Shown here one piece after another: positions 1-9,737 of a stretch of 64,000 nucleotides of DNA. The translations under genes and the position numbers were made by a program. The notes under the pieces are model-generated. The model searched no databases. It was not told where the DNA came from and worked only from the letters and a program-made list of their open reading frames with translations. The first letter of the stretch is position 1. Every line of letters begins with the position of its first letter. This DNA is from Diplocarpon mali. Its lineage: Eukaryota; Ascomycota; Leotiomycetes; Helotiales; Drepanopezizaceae. The DNA lies in assembly GCA_024741835.1 (NCBI GenBank), contig JAENRP010000044.1, forward strand, positions 68,857 through 132,856, written 5' to 3'.

Positions 1-2466
1 AAGATGAGCAGCCGGCTCACCACGATTCCCCGGTTTTATCAGACGAAGCTAGTAGCGAGCCCCCGGCAGTAAGTGAAGAGGTCAAAGACGATCCTCAAGC
101 GTCGGATGAAAAACAGGCTGTAGAAGGGACCACAGAGGTAACATCTGTAACGCAAAGTCTCATTCAATATAATACTGACTGCTGCAAGGCGGCACCTGAA
201 GTGGAAAGACCTGCGGCTGTTGAAGAGGTGAAGGTAGGCATTTCTCAAAAACTGTTGTCTAATCAAAGTTGAATACTAATTGTCAAAAGGTCGAGCCCAA
301 AATAGAGATTCCTGCAGACACCGAGGAGACATCCGAGGTAAGAATCTACGCGCTGGTTTTATGACCATTCCGGGTAGCTAATTTTGCAAAGGCTAAACCC
401 GAAACCGAGTCCCCTGATGTAGTCGAAGAGACCGTCGAGGTAAGCATATTCAGCTAGAGTTCTTGATTTAGTCCGAATCACTAAGCGATAGCAGGCTGCA
501 CCTCAGAGCCCTCCCGCGGAGATTGTTGAGGAAAAAGAGGTATGGTCCCCTTCCTAGGTAATCTGGCGTGACTGGCCTACTGACAATCTACCGGATCAGC
601 CCGAAGCGGAGACTGCGGAAGTTACCGAAGTAGAGAAAGCTGTGAGACCATGTCCATGCAGTTTAGGTTTTCAAGTGGCTAATAGACCTAGGTCGACGTC
701 GTTGAGCCTCCTGCTGAGAGTGAGCCCGAACCAGCACCGGCGGTTGCAACTGATCCAAGCCCGGTAGAAGAAGTTGAAGCCGTAGCTGAGAGTTCTCCTG
801 AGGTTGCCGAGGTACAAGAGGTATGCAGATCTCGCTTGAGCATTTCCGGACACTGTTTCGCAAGAAAGGATGAGTTCTGATCTGAGAATAGGGTGAAAAG
901 ACTCCCTCCGCGGCTCCTGATAACGAGGAAGTACAACAGCCAGCACAAGAGCCTGTGGTCGTCGAAGAGCCCAGTGACCCGTCGCCTGAGAATGAAAGCC
1001 CTGGGGAAGAAATGATTGACAATGTGAAAGAACCAGAGCAGGAAGCTGCGGCCGAGAGTACTCCGGAAGCTATCGAGGAGACCCAAGAACCTGAGCCCGA
1101 GGCCGAAAAAGTTGTTGAAGCCCCCGAAATTGTTGAAGAGGCAATACAGCCTGAGCCTCCGGTGGAAAGCTCTGACTTACCACCACAAGAAGATTCCAGC
1201 AAGGAGGTTGCGGAAGAGAAAAGCGATGTCGTAGACGATGTCCTGCCAGCCGCTGCTGGAGCAGCCGCCGCGATCGTGGCTGAAACCATCCTCTCGGACG
1301 ATAAACCCGTGACCGAAAAAGCCATCGTCCAGGAACCAGAGCAGCTCCCGGATGTAGCCGAGGCACCAGGGCCCAGCGATACTCCACCGTCCACGAATTC
1401 CGACAGAGAGAAACGTCGACACCGCTCTTCACGTCACTCGCGTTCTGGCCATCACAGCAGCTCCAGCAAGGATGTGCCTCGCGAAGAACGCCCCCGCCAC
1501 AAACGCCGCGAAACCGAGCCCGTCCCGAAAACGTCTCCAGGATCTTCAAGATCCAGTCGTCACGATAGTGGGGTAAGCGCTGGTAGTACGGGCTCACATA
1601 AGCACCGCAAAGATCGGACGCCGGAAGAGCAAGCTGCACACGACAAGAGGAAAGAGGAGAAACGTGCTAGAGCTAAGGCAGCAGAGTCCGAGCTCTCGAA
1701 GTCTGTCCCGTCTGCGAGTCCTATTTTCGAGGAACCTCCGATTCCAAGACGCCTTTCTTCATCTAGAAGATATAGCAGTAGTAAGCCTAGTAGTAGTACG
1801 GCTGATACTGATAGACGGCCCAAGTTGATGGATCTGAAAGGTGTCAGTGTTGTCAAGACCCCGTTCATTGCTTCTGAGAGATCGCATGTCAAAGAGGTGG
1901 TGGAGAAAGTCAAGGCTCCTATTATCGACCGGCCCCGCTTCTCCATGGATCACGAAAGGCCGAAGATCGTCAGACGAGAAACAACAAGCCATCACACCCG
2001 CTCTCATCGTAGGGAGAAAGAAGAGGGTGACAGGGCCAGCCGTAAAGCAGAGGAAGATAGGGAAGTGAGGAGGCTGAGAAAAGAGGCGGATAAAGCGATC
2101 CTGCTTGCAAGAGCTGAGGCTGCTGAGGCTGCTGAGGATGCAAGGCGACAGCAAGAGAAAGAGGACGAGGAACGCAGAGCGAGACGGGAAGAGAGGAGGC
2201 GCAGAAGAGCGGAAGAAGCGGCGGCGGCGGCGAAGGGCATCGGAACCAGTGATGGTAAGAACTCCCAAGCGAGTGTTGACAGAAAGAGACTGGCCAAGGA
2301 GCGGGAGAGGGAGCGCGACAGGGAGCCGGAGAAGGATGGCACCAGGAGTAAGGAGCGAGTACATCGACATCGACACAGGCGAGAGAGGGAGATGGAGAAG
2401 GAGGTAGAGAAGCCCAAGGGGTCGCTCAGTTCCTTGTTCTCCAGCGTGAAGAAGGTGTTTAAATGA
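1..2466 (+). CDS. Glu/Pro-rich repeat and coiled-coil protein, 3' part (involucrin-repeat-like, unnamed)
   Basis: The 5' end lies outside the window. Visible exons are 3-137 (frame from base 3), 189-233, 290-337, 392-439, 495-539, 600-641, 692-820 and 892-2466; every junction is phase 0 and introns are 50-71 nt. The small exons encode 14-16-residue units rich in Pro, Glu and Val, ending in Glu or a close variant such as EEVK, EKE or EKA. The last exon holds an acidic stretch, a Ser/Arg/His-rich region, a TPEEQAAHDKRKEEK segment, a long charged helix rich in Arg/Glu/Ala, and a C-terminus GSLSSLFSSVKKVFK. Large fungal proteins annotated as involucrin-repeat proteins have a similar build; that assignment is from memory of the style, not from a domain hit. 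There is no signal peptide or membrane segment in the visible part. Function is unknown; a scaffold or cell-cortex role would be speculation. Confidence 0.72.
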
Positions 2467-3407
2467 TGATATGATCAAATGAGCGTGGAGTGGGGCGCGA
2501 TGGGTCTCTGACCCTGTCTTTATTGGCTTGCCACTTGAATTTGCTTTGGGGTGGTCGGGCTGCTTCTGATGTGTAATGAGATATGTGCAATGTCCGATCA
2601 TATGTTCCGCACCTTTTACGATGTATGGCTCCTCTGATGTTTGATATTTTACACCAGATATGTTCTGACAGAGAATCCTGTCATCAACCGCGATACTGCG
2701 ATTTCAATAAATTCTGGTTTACGCGAAAACTGAACTCTGGGTTGGAGACTTGGACTACCATGCCCAAGCAGCACGGGTCCGCGATCGCTGTGTTGATCTC
2801 GCTTAGCCGTTAGCTAGTATTCCGACTTTTACCAAACAACCCTGCCATTCTTGTACTGCCGATACAGATGCTGTAGCGAGATTTACGAATGAAGCTGAAA
2901 CCGGGAGAACTTGGGATGCGATAATGTATCTGCCAGTACTCTCGCATTCAGTAATACAACCCTGGTGTAGTCGTCTTGTCAGAAAAGATGAGTGTGGATT
3001 GAGGTTTACGGACGAATTGAGTATGTGAAAATTCAAGAAGAGGACCCGAGTTCTCGCGGATGGTTGATAGACTATAGACAGCTGTGGTGAGGCATTCTTG
3101 ACCTGGTGAAAAGGTTGAAGCACATCTTGTTTATGAGAGCCCTGTTTGTTTGGTTCCAGCCTTCTTCCGGGGAGTGCCCGGAAAGGCTAGCGAGGTGAGA
3201 TCTAGGGGTGCGGCGAGCTGTGCAAACCACTCTCGCCCGGGGCAGTATTCGCGAAGAGTAATGACTCGCTGGAAAGATTGCTACCTTCACAATCGGAGGC
3301 TCGCAAGGGTACGGAGGGCGCACTACTCGCGAACATCCCGCCTGCCAGGTGTAATCGAGCATTGGGAAGAGCTGCCAACTTGCCATTCAAGTGCTGAGGG
3401 TTCTCTA
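2467..3407. other. Intergenic, tail-to-tail
   Basis: This lies between the stop of the repeat protein and the 3' end of LTO1. An AATAAA at 2706-2711 may serve the upstream gene. The short open frames here have no recognisable composition. No tRNA or repeat is seen. Confidence 0.6.
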
Positions 3408-3938
3408 TCAGCCACTTCCCCCTTGCCTGCCCTCGTCTGCGTCTGCGTCTGCGCCTGCATCTGCATCTGCATCTGCCCTGCTCTCCCCGACAATCCGCTC
3501 AATGACCTTTGCCTTTCCTCGAGCCCGCGTCAGCCGATCGTCGAAATCCGACACCGCTTCCTCCGTGTTCTCGGTCGACAGGCTCTCGGATTCCGCTAGC
3601 GCGTGCAGCACCTTGATGTGTTTCGCCAGCCGGTGGTTCTCGGGCAGCGCGCCGAGTGCCAGGCACGGGGATGTGCTCGCGTCAGCTGACCGCGCCGCCA
3701 TTGACGCGCGGGCTGGCTCGCCGGTGTCCCGACGGAGACGGGACATGCGGTTGGCCCAGACGATCGACTTGCCGTAGAGTCGGCCGCTCTCGACGTACTT
3801 CTCGAAGCCCTTTTCCAGCCCGAACGTGCGGCCTTCGACCCGGCCGGCTGCGACCCCGTCGTCCATGCCTTGCCGGAACCCTTCGCTGTAGAACTGCTCC
3901 TCCAGAGCGAGCACTTCGTCGAAGCTGCTGGCGTCCAT
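3408..3938 (-). CDS. LTO1: Lto1/Yae1-type deca-GX3 protein
   Basis: Single exon, 176 aa. The family (yeast Lto1, human ORAOV1/LTO1) forms a complex with Yae1 that brings the Fe-S protein Rli1/ABCE1 to the cytosolic Fe-S targeting machinery, and so supports ribosome biogenesis and recycling. The diagnostic feature is the run of glycines spaced every four residues at about residues 19-43 (GFRQGMDDGVAAGRVEG and on to GLEKG). The start ATG follows a short leader, and the family N-terminus (an FDEVLALEEQFY-type segment) follows directly. The last 25 residues are an Asp-Ala repeat encoded by a GC-rich hexamer array; this tail is unusual and probably variable in length. The canonical C-terminal Trp of Lto1, used as an Fe-S targeting signal, is not present, since the protein ends GGSG. 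The gene is head-to-head with methionyl-tRNA synthetase over 1.1 kb. Confidence 0.9.
   Translation of the reverse strand: MDASSFDEVLALEEQFYSEGFRQGMDDGVAAGRVEGRTFGLEKGFEKYVESGRLYGKSIVWANRMSRLRRDTGEPARASMAARSADASTSPCLALGALPENHRLAKHIKVLHALAESESLSTENTEEAVSDFDDRLTRARGKAKVIERIVGESRADADADAGADADADEGRQGGSG
3435..3476. repeat. Hexamer tandem repeat (7 units) in the LTO1 C-terminus
   Basis: Seven consecutive 6-bp units of the form NNCTGC (gtctgc x3, gcctgc, atctgc x3). On the minus strand they encode alternating Asp/Gly/Glu-Ala near the C-terminus of LTO1. Unit number changes in steps of two residues without shifting the frame. Confidence 0.9.
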
Positions 3939-5050
3939 CTTGGGTTTGAAAAGCTTGGGTTGTGGTTGGTGGTGGCCAGGCTGGGGGTGCTGGTGTCGAG
4001 ATCCGCGGGCCTCGTTTTCTAGAACGAAGATTTATAGTTTTATCTTGTTCACGTGACTCGGCCCATTGGAGGTACTACTAACCCAGTATGATGTAGGCTT
4101 GTGTCGTGATGGTTCCCCAACTGGGCTCGGTATGGGCTGTCCCACGTTCTAGCCCACCGTCAACACTGGCCAACAATACTTCGCCAGACGAATAGCTCCA
4201 ATGCTGCAAGGCCCACACTGTGAACGGTTGTCTTGCGTACCTACCATAACCTGCCATTTCGCAAAACTCAAAGCCATAGCTGCACAGTCATCCTCGCAGT
4301 GACAAAGTATCCTCAATAGGCTGCTCGGGCGCTAGGGTGCCGAATAAAATATGACGTGATTTGATACACTTCTCCAAGAATTTGAGGTATTGACAGAATT
4401 GAAGGCATCGGATGATGATTTGTCATGAATCGAATCAGATCATAGGTTCAATGGCGTCTCACATAATACCCGGAATCTTGTAAATAGTTTCCTATCAATA
4501 TCGCCGTGACTGCTGCTCAAATTGAGCTGTGTAGCTGGGTCCTCTCTTTGTTAACTTGCAGTCCGCCGTCAGACTCATCGGCGTCACTGGTAATAGATAC
4601 ATATTCGTTTGGGCCATGATTGAGGTACTTGGTGGTCTCTGACTCGCAAGAGATATAATTCATGAGATATCACTCGCTCACTGATTGAATATACGAGTAT
4701 TGAGTGATGCTGCAGCAACTTTAAGCGGGGATACACCTTCATCCGTTCAGTACTATGGTACATCGCTAAAGTTTTGCTTATTGATTTTTGAGTGGGAAAA
4801 AAAGCCTTGCAGTCAACGTTCTACATATCTACTGTACTTTCATATCAGAATGCCACAAATGTACTCATTCCAAGATGGAACTCCAAAACTGGTCGTATCG
4901 TTTGTTTGTTTTCATTCAGCCTCGTTCTCGCTTATTTTAGCGGTAACCCGACGCACATTCTTCAGCCTCGTCAGTGAGTCAACCCCGCTAACCCCACATT
5001 GTTCAGATCACCGAAGTAAATCAACACGACCCATTGCAATTCCACTCAAG
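3939..5050. promoter_or_regulatory. Divergent LTO1 / MetRS intergenic region
   Basis: This 1.1 kb separates two head-to-head housekeeping genes. A palindromic TCACGTGA box lies at 4049-4056, 111 bp upstream of the LTO1 ATG. The right half is AT-richer, and an open frame in phase with MetRS runs from 4685. That frame is taken as leader, because the family N-terminus begins at the ATG at 5051. No other gene is supported. Confidence 0.5.
4049..4056. promoter_or_regulatory. TCACGTGA box upstream of LTO1
   Basis: A perfect palindrome 111 bp upstream of the LTO1 ATG. It matches boxes at 14432-14439 and 49618-49625. Confidence 0.45.
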
Positions 5051-7160
5051 ATGTCAGCCGCGAAGATTATTCTGCCCGAGGAGGGCAAGAATAATATCTT
5101 GGTCACCAGCGCCCTTCCATACGTCAATAATATTCCCCACCTTGGAAATGTCATCGGCAGCGTGCTGAGCGCGGACGTCTACTCGAGATTTAGCAAGTTG
5201 CGCGACCGACCAACACTCTTCATCTGCGGAACAGATGAGTATGGCACAGCTACAGAAGCAAGAGCCCGTGAGACCGGGCAGACCCCCAAAGAGCTCTGCG
5301 ACGAGTTCCATACCAAGCACAAGGAGATTTACGATTGGTTCGAGATTGGCTTCGATTACTTTGGTCGAACCACTACTGAGCAACAGACGATCATCTCGCA
5401 AGATATCTTCATGAAGCTATACAAGAATGGATACCTAGAGGAGCGGACTACCAAGCAGCCTTATTGCGAACACCACAGGTCCTTCCTCGCCGACCGTTTC
5501 GTCGAAGGAACGTGCCCTAAATGTCAGTACAACGACGCGCGGGGCGATCAATGTGATCTCTGCGGCAATCTACTGGATGCGCTCGAACTCATAAATCCTC
5601 GGTGTAAAGTAGACGGCACGACTCCCGTCGCAAAGGACACCACCCATATCTTTTTGCGCCTGGATAAAGTACAAGGGGATGTTGCCGAATTTTTCGCAAA
5701 GTCAAGTGTAGAAGGCGGATGGTCACCGAACGGCATCGCCATCACAAAGTCGTGGCTGGACAAGGGATTGGAGGGTCGAAGTATCACCCGAGATCTGAGC
5801 TGGGGTACGCCGGTTCCATTGCCCGGATACGAGGACAAGGTTCTGTACGTTTGGTTCGATGCTTGCATAGGTTATCCCTCTATCACCGCAAACTATACGA
5901 AGGATTGGGAGCTCTGGTGGCGTAATCCGGAACAGGTCAAGCTTTTCCAGTTTATGGGCAAGGACAATGTCCCTTTCCACACTGTTATTTTCCCAGGATC
6001 TCAGCTCGGAACCAAGGACAAGTGGACCAAGCTATATAATATCTCCGTCACCGAGTACCTGAACTACGAGCAAGGAAAATTTTCCAAGTCCCGAGGAGTG
6101 GGTGTTTTTGGTGATGGTGCCAAGGAGACTGGAATTCCACCTTCAGTATGGAGATACTACCTGATCGCGAACCGGCCCGAGAGTGGCGATACCCAGTTCG
6201 AATGGAATGCTTTCATTGCAGGCAATAACAGCGAGCTTCTTGCAAACGTGGGAAATTTTGTCAACCGATTGGTCAAGTTTGTCAATGCAAAGCTTGATGG
6301 TACCATTCCTGAATTCTCACCAACATATGAGGATGAATCTTTTGACTTCCCTGCCTTCATTGGTGAGGTCAACAGCCTGCTTACCGAGTACGTTGCCGAC
6401 ATGGAAGCCGTACGACTACGTGCTGGATTGAAGAAATTCATGGAGATATCGGGAAAAGGCAATCTCCTGCTTGCCGGCCGGCTCGACAATGCCAATTTGA
6501 CTAATAGCCCAGCACGCACTCACGCCATCATTGGACTCGCTCTGAACCTCGCATACCTCCTCGCTTCCATCTCATCCCCATTCATGCCATCGACCGCAAC
6601 ATCTATCACCGAACAACTTAACGCCCCTCTCCTGTCAATCCCTGACAAATGGGCCCCAGGCGCTCTTCCAGGTGGCCATAAGATCGGCAAGGCCGCTTAC
6701 CTCTTTACTCGAATTGACGAGAAGAAGGAAGAGGAGTGGCGTGGCAAGTACGGTGGTACACAAGCTTCTCGGCAAGCCGAGGAAGAGGCTAAGGCTAAGA
6801 AGGCGGCCGACAAGGCCAGAGACAAGGAGCGTAAGAGAGCCAAAGTACGTAAACCGAAAGGGGAGATTTTATCTTTTCTCTATCATCAAAGTGTGGAGTT
6901 TTATTCGATATATTTGCGGACGAACTCTGGCTGTCTTTCTTATTCTCAGTCCGTGGATAACGAAACTAATAAGCTAGCAGAAAGAAGCGGCCAAGGCTGG
7001 CGTATCCGCAAAGGAGACTGGTGCTCCGAAAGATCTCGGAGCGTCAATTGGTACTAAAGTCTCCAAAGGGATAGAAGTCACAAGAGAGGCTGAGACCGAG
7101 TTGCCGTTGCGTGGCAAAACCGCTGAAGAACAGGCGCCTCCACCGTCTGCTGCTCCTTGA
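5051..7160 (+). CDS. MES1: Methionyl-tRNA synthetase, cytosolic
   Basis: Two exons, 5051-6844 and 6981-7160, giving 657 aa. The intron starts GTACGT and has an AACTAAT branch site before TAGCAG. It charges tRNA-Met for initiation and elongation. The class Ia Rossmann core has the HIGH variant HLGN at residues 30-33, a CysX2Cys zinc-knuckle region (CPKCQYNDARGDQCDLC), the methionine-pocket segment VLYVWFDACIGY, and the KMSKS loop KFSKS at 343-347, followed by the anticodon-binding helical domain. The C-terminus is a Lys/Ala-rich helix (EEEAKAKKAADKARDKERKR) that continues across the intron. The N-terminal GST-like arm found in yeast Mes1 is absent, so docking to an Arc1-type cofactor by that arm is not expected. 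The start at 5051 is chosen over an in-frame extension to 4685 because motif spacing fits the family. Confidence 0.96.
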
Positions 7161-7317
7161 TCAATACACTGTGTGAATAGACATATCTGCTGGCGTTGGA
7201 GAACTGGAGCGATGTGGTGGCTGGACAATTACAGTAAAAGCTGATTACAACATGAATGGCACCTATTAATATTCTGTGCTCTCCCCTGTCCATCTCTCCC
7301 GATTCTCCAATTCACTT

Positions 7318-8471
7318 TCACATGGCCATTCTCATCCCTCCGTTAGCACAAACAACCTGCCCTGTGCACCACAGACTATCCGCCGTGCAAAGCATTCCCA
7401 CCACGCCCGCGATCTCGCCCGTATACGCTGGCCTACCCCCCGCATTCTCAGCATCCGCCACGAGGTCCTCATCATCAACCTCCGGTCTAATAGCGCTTCC
7501 TGGCGTCTGCTGAATAAAGGGCTTCAGGTTCTTCTTAAAACCTGGCGTGGTACCCGCCCACATGTCCGTCTTGACGGGGCCGGGGTTGATCGCATTTACA
7601 GTGGCCCGCTCTGCAAGCTCTCTGCTCCAGGTTCGCGTCATAGCTTCTAGGGCAGCTTTTGTGCCACCGTAAACGCTCTGCCCGATAAAACCTTGCGAGC
7701 TGGACACCGAGGAGATATTTATGATGCGGCCGCTGCGGTCGTTCGGTAGGTGTGGGAGGGCGGCTTGGACTAGGACTGAGACGAAGTTAGTGCTGCTCTT
7801 GTGACTCTCGGTCCTCTGGACAGGTCGTCGGATTCGACTTCTCGGGAATTGAAGAATGCGGCGAGTCATTGCACATACGTAGTGGACCAAGAACGTTGAT
7901 CTTGTACTGCCATTCAAAGTCTGAGATGGTGCATTCGGCGATAGTCAGGTTCTTGGAGACGCCGGCGTTGTTGATCAAGATGTCGATCTGGAAGGCGCCA
8001 GTTTTGGGATGCGAGAAGTGGTTCTTGGCTGTGGTTATCAGATGAGCTGGTCCGGTCGGGAGGCCCATATCAGCTTCTGCAAGAAGTTAGTGATACTGTT
8101 TTGGGCGCCAGCCCACAGCTGATGAGGGGGTTGGAAGGTATCTCGGGTGTGGTCATGGGTATCTTCTTCGAAAGACAAAGGTCGATGAGTGCTTTGACTT
8201 ACGGACTACCAAACAAGTAACGCCATAGCATTCGGTGAGCAGGGAGGAGAGGTCCGATGTAGCTTTGCTGGACGAGTCGGATGTGTAGTTGAGTATTAAA
8301 TTGGCTCCTTTAGAAGCCAGGTTGTGGGCAATGGCTTCTCCAATTCCTAATCTGCGTTAAAAAGCATTATTGTTGTTGTTTGTCTGGTTTTATACCCCTT
8401 GAGGCGCCTGTGATGATTGCAAGCTTTCCCTCCAAGATCCGAGAGTCTACCCCGCCAAGGTTGGTCGACAT
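7318..8471 (-). CDS. Classical short-chain dehydrogenase/reductase
   Basis: Four exons on the minus strand (8471-8396, 8346-8203, 8076-7879, 7775-7318) give 291 aa; the sum is a multiple of three. Cofactor motif TGASRGIG spans the first exon junction. NNAG, the catalytic Ser region (NISSVSSSQG), YGGTK (the YxxxK pair) and PGPVKTDMW follow in the right order for a classical NAD(P)(H)-dependent SDR. The third acceptor was set at 7776/7775 because only this phase restores NVLGPLLLVQAALPHLP. There is no signal peptide, and the end (GMRMAM) is not a peroxisomal signal. The substrate cannot be told from sequence. The overall look is of 3-oxoacyl-ACP-reductase-like SDRs, which in fungi serve many pathways. 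It shares a 304-bp divergent promoter with the NatA subunit. Confidence 0.9.
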
Positions 8472-8775
8472 TGTTCTCTTGTGAGTTGGTCGTTCAGATG
8501 CCATTCTTCCGGGTCTTGGAGTTTAACAATGAGAATTTGATTCTTGAGTTTTTGACTGCCGTGGCAACTCTTGTTCATAGTTATGCGAGGAACAATATAG
8601 TCAAGAAGAGGACGTCCAGAAGACGTAAGTCAACAAGACAACCCCTCCATCGGATAAACATGTCGTCCGAGACCCACTATTGTAGGCCGTAGCGCACCAA
8701 TCTCCAGTGACATCGAAAACGACCTGGCTTGGCTGCTCCGGAGCGACAGCCAGCTCTCAAGAAACCATCGCAACC
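8472..8775. promoter_or_regulatory. Bidirectional promoter region, SDR / NAA10
   Basis: The start codons of the two divergent genes are 304 bp apart, so their control elements must be shared or interleaved. No clear TATA box or E-box is seen. Confidence 0.5.
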
Positions 8776-9624
8776 ATGGATATCCGCCTGCTGCGCTCCT
8801 CTGATATACCGCATGTCCAACATGCCAACATCACCAACCTGCCCGAGAAGTACGTTTCCGTATCCTCCCAAGTAGTTGCAGCCATAAATCCAGAAGAGAA
8901 AGCTGACATACGGTCACAGCTATTTCATGAAATATTACCTCTACCATGCACTCTCATGGCCCCAGCTGTCGTACGTCGCAGTCGATATTTCTCGGCCCAA
9001 GAAATCGCCCTACGATGCTCCGCGAATTGTAGGCTACGTCCTGGCGAAGATGGAGGAAGATCCCCCCGATGGAGTGCAGCATGGGCATATCACCAGTTTG
9101 AGCGTCATGCGCACGCATCGAAGGCTAGGGATTGCGGAGAAGCTCATGCGCCAAAGCCGTACGTGCCTCTTCTTTCCTTTACTACGCTCACAATAATTTG
9201 ATGGCAGGATTCGGCAAAGGAGGAGAGAGGGAGAAGGCAGAGCTAACACGCCGTAGAAAAAGCCATGGTTGAAACCTTCCAAGCGCAATACGTCTCCCTC
9301 CACGTCCGTGTCTCCAACAACGCCGCACTACGCCTCTACCGCGACACCCTCGGCTTCGAAAACGAGAAGGTCGAAGCGAAGTACTACGCCGATGGCGAGG
9401 ACGCCTACAGCATGAAGCTTGACCTGGGCCACGTACGCGAGCAGGTGCTGGATGAGTTTGAGGATGAGAGGGATGAGGGCGAGCCGGTTGGCGAAATGGG
9501 GAAGGAGGGCGACCAGGCGCCGGTCGAGAGAGAGGAGAGTAAGGAGGGTAAAAAGAGAAAGGTCAGAGTTGGACGGGCGTTGGGGGTTGGCGCGCTTGTC
9601 GAGAGGGATGAGAGTCATAAGTGA
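8776..9624 (+). CDS. NAA10: N-alpha-acetyltransferase NatA catalytic subunit (Ard1/Naa10)
   Basis: Three exons (8776-8849, 8920-9158, 9257-9624) give 226 aa. With the auxiliary subunit Naa15 it acetylates nascent N-termini starting with Ala, Ser, Thr, Gly, Val or Cys after Met removal, at the ribosome. The GNAT fold is clear: [19 protein letters not shown] at the start, [18 protein letters not shown] across the first intron, [17 protein letters not shown] with the acetyl-CoA pyrophosphate loop R-R-x-G-x-A, and [15 protein letters not shown]. Residues after about 150 form a highly charged, probably disordered tail rich in Glu and Lys, longer than in yeast. The first intron splits an Asn codon and the second a Gln codon; both joins rebuild conserved residues. 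Confidence 0.96.
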
Positions 9625-9709
9625 TGCATGTGAGGCGATAGTGATTCATGGCATCTTGTGGAGTACAAAAGGGTTGGGGTTAGACCACACATCTGGAATG
9701 GAATTCTAT

Positions 9710-9737
9710 GGGCTTCAGGTGCTGGGCTTCAGGTGCT
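9710..9737. repeat. 14-bp direct tandem duplication
   Basis: Two exact copies of gggcttcaggtgct lie back to back, followed by a partial third (gggctg). They sit about 90 bp past the NAA10 stop codon, within its likely 3' region. Confidence 0.9.

Noticed and set aside
4685..5050. N-terminal extension of methionyl-tRNA synthetase to 4685
   Set aside because: The frame is open, but the added residues (for example LKFCLLIFEWEKKPCSQR) do not resemble a targeting or GST-like domain, and family spacing favours the ATG at 5051.
7787..8068. Alternative downstream start for the SDR gene (MGLPTGPAHLITTAK)
   Set aside because: It would remove the TGASRGIG cofactor motif supplied by two upstream exons.
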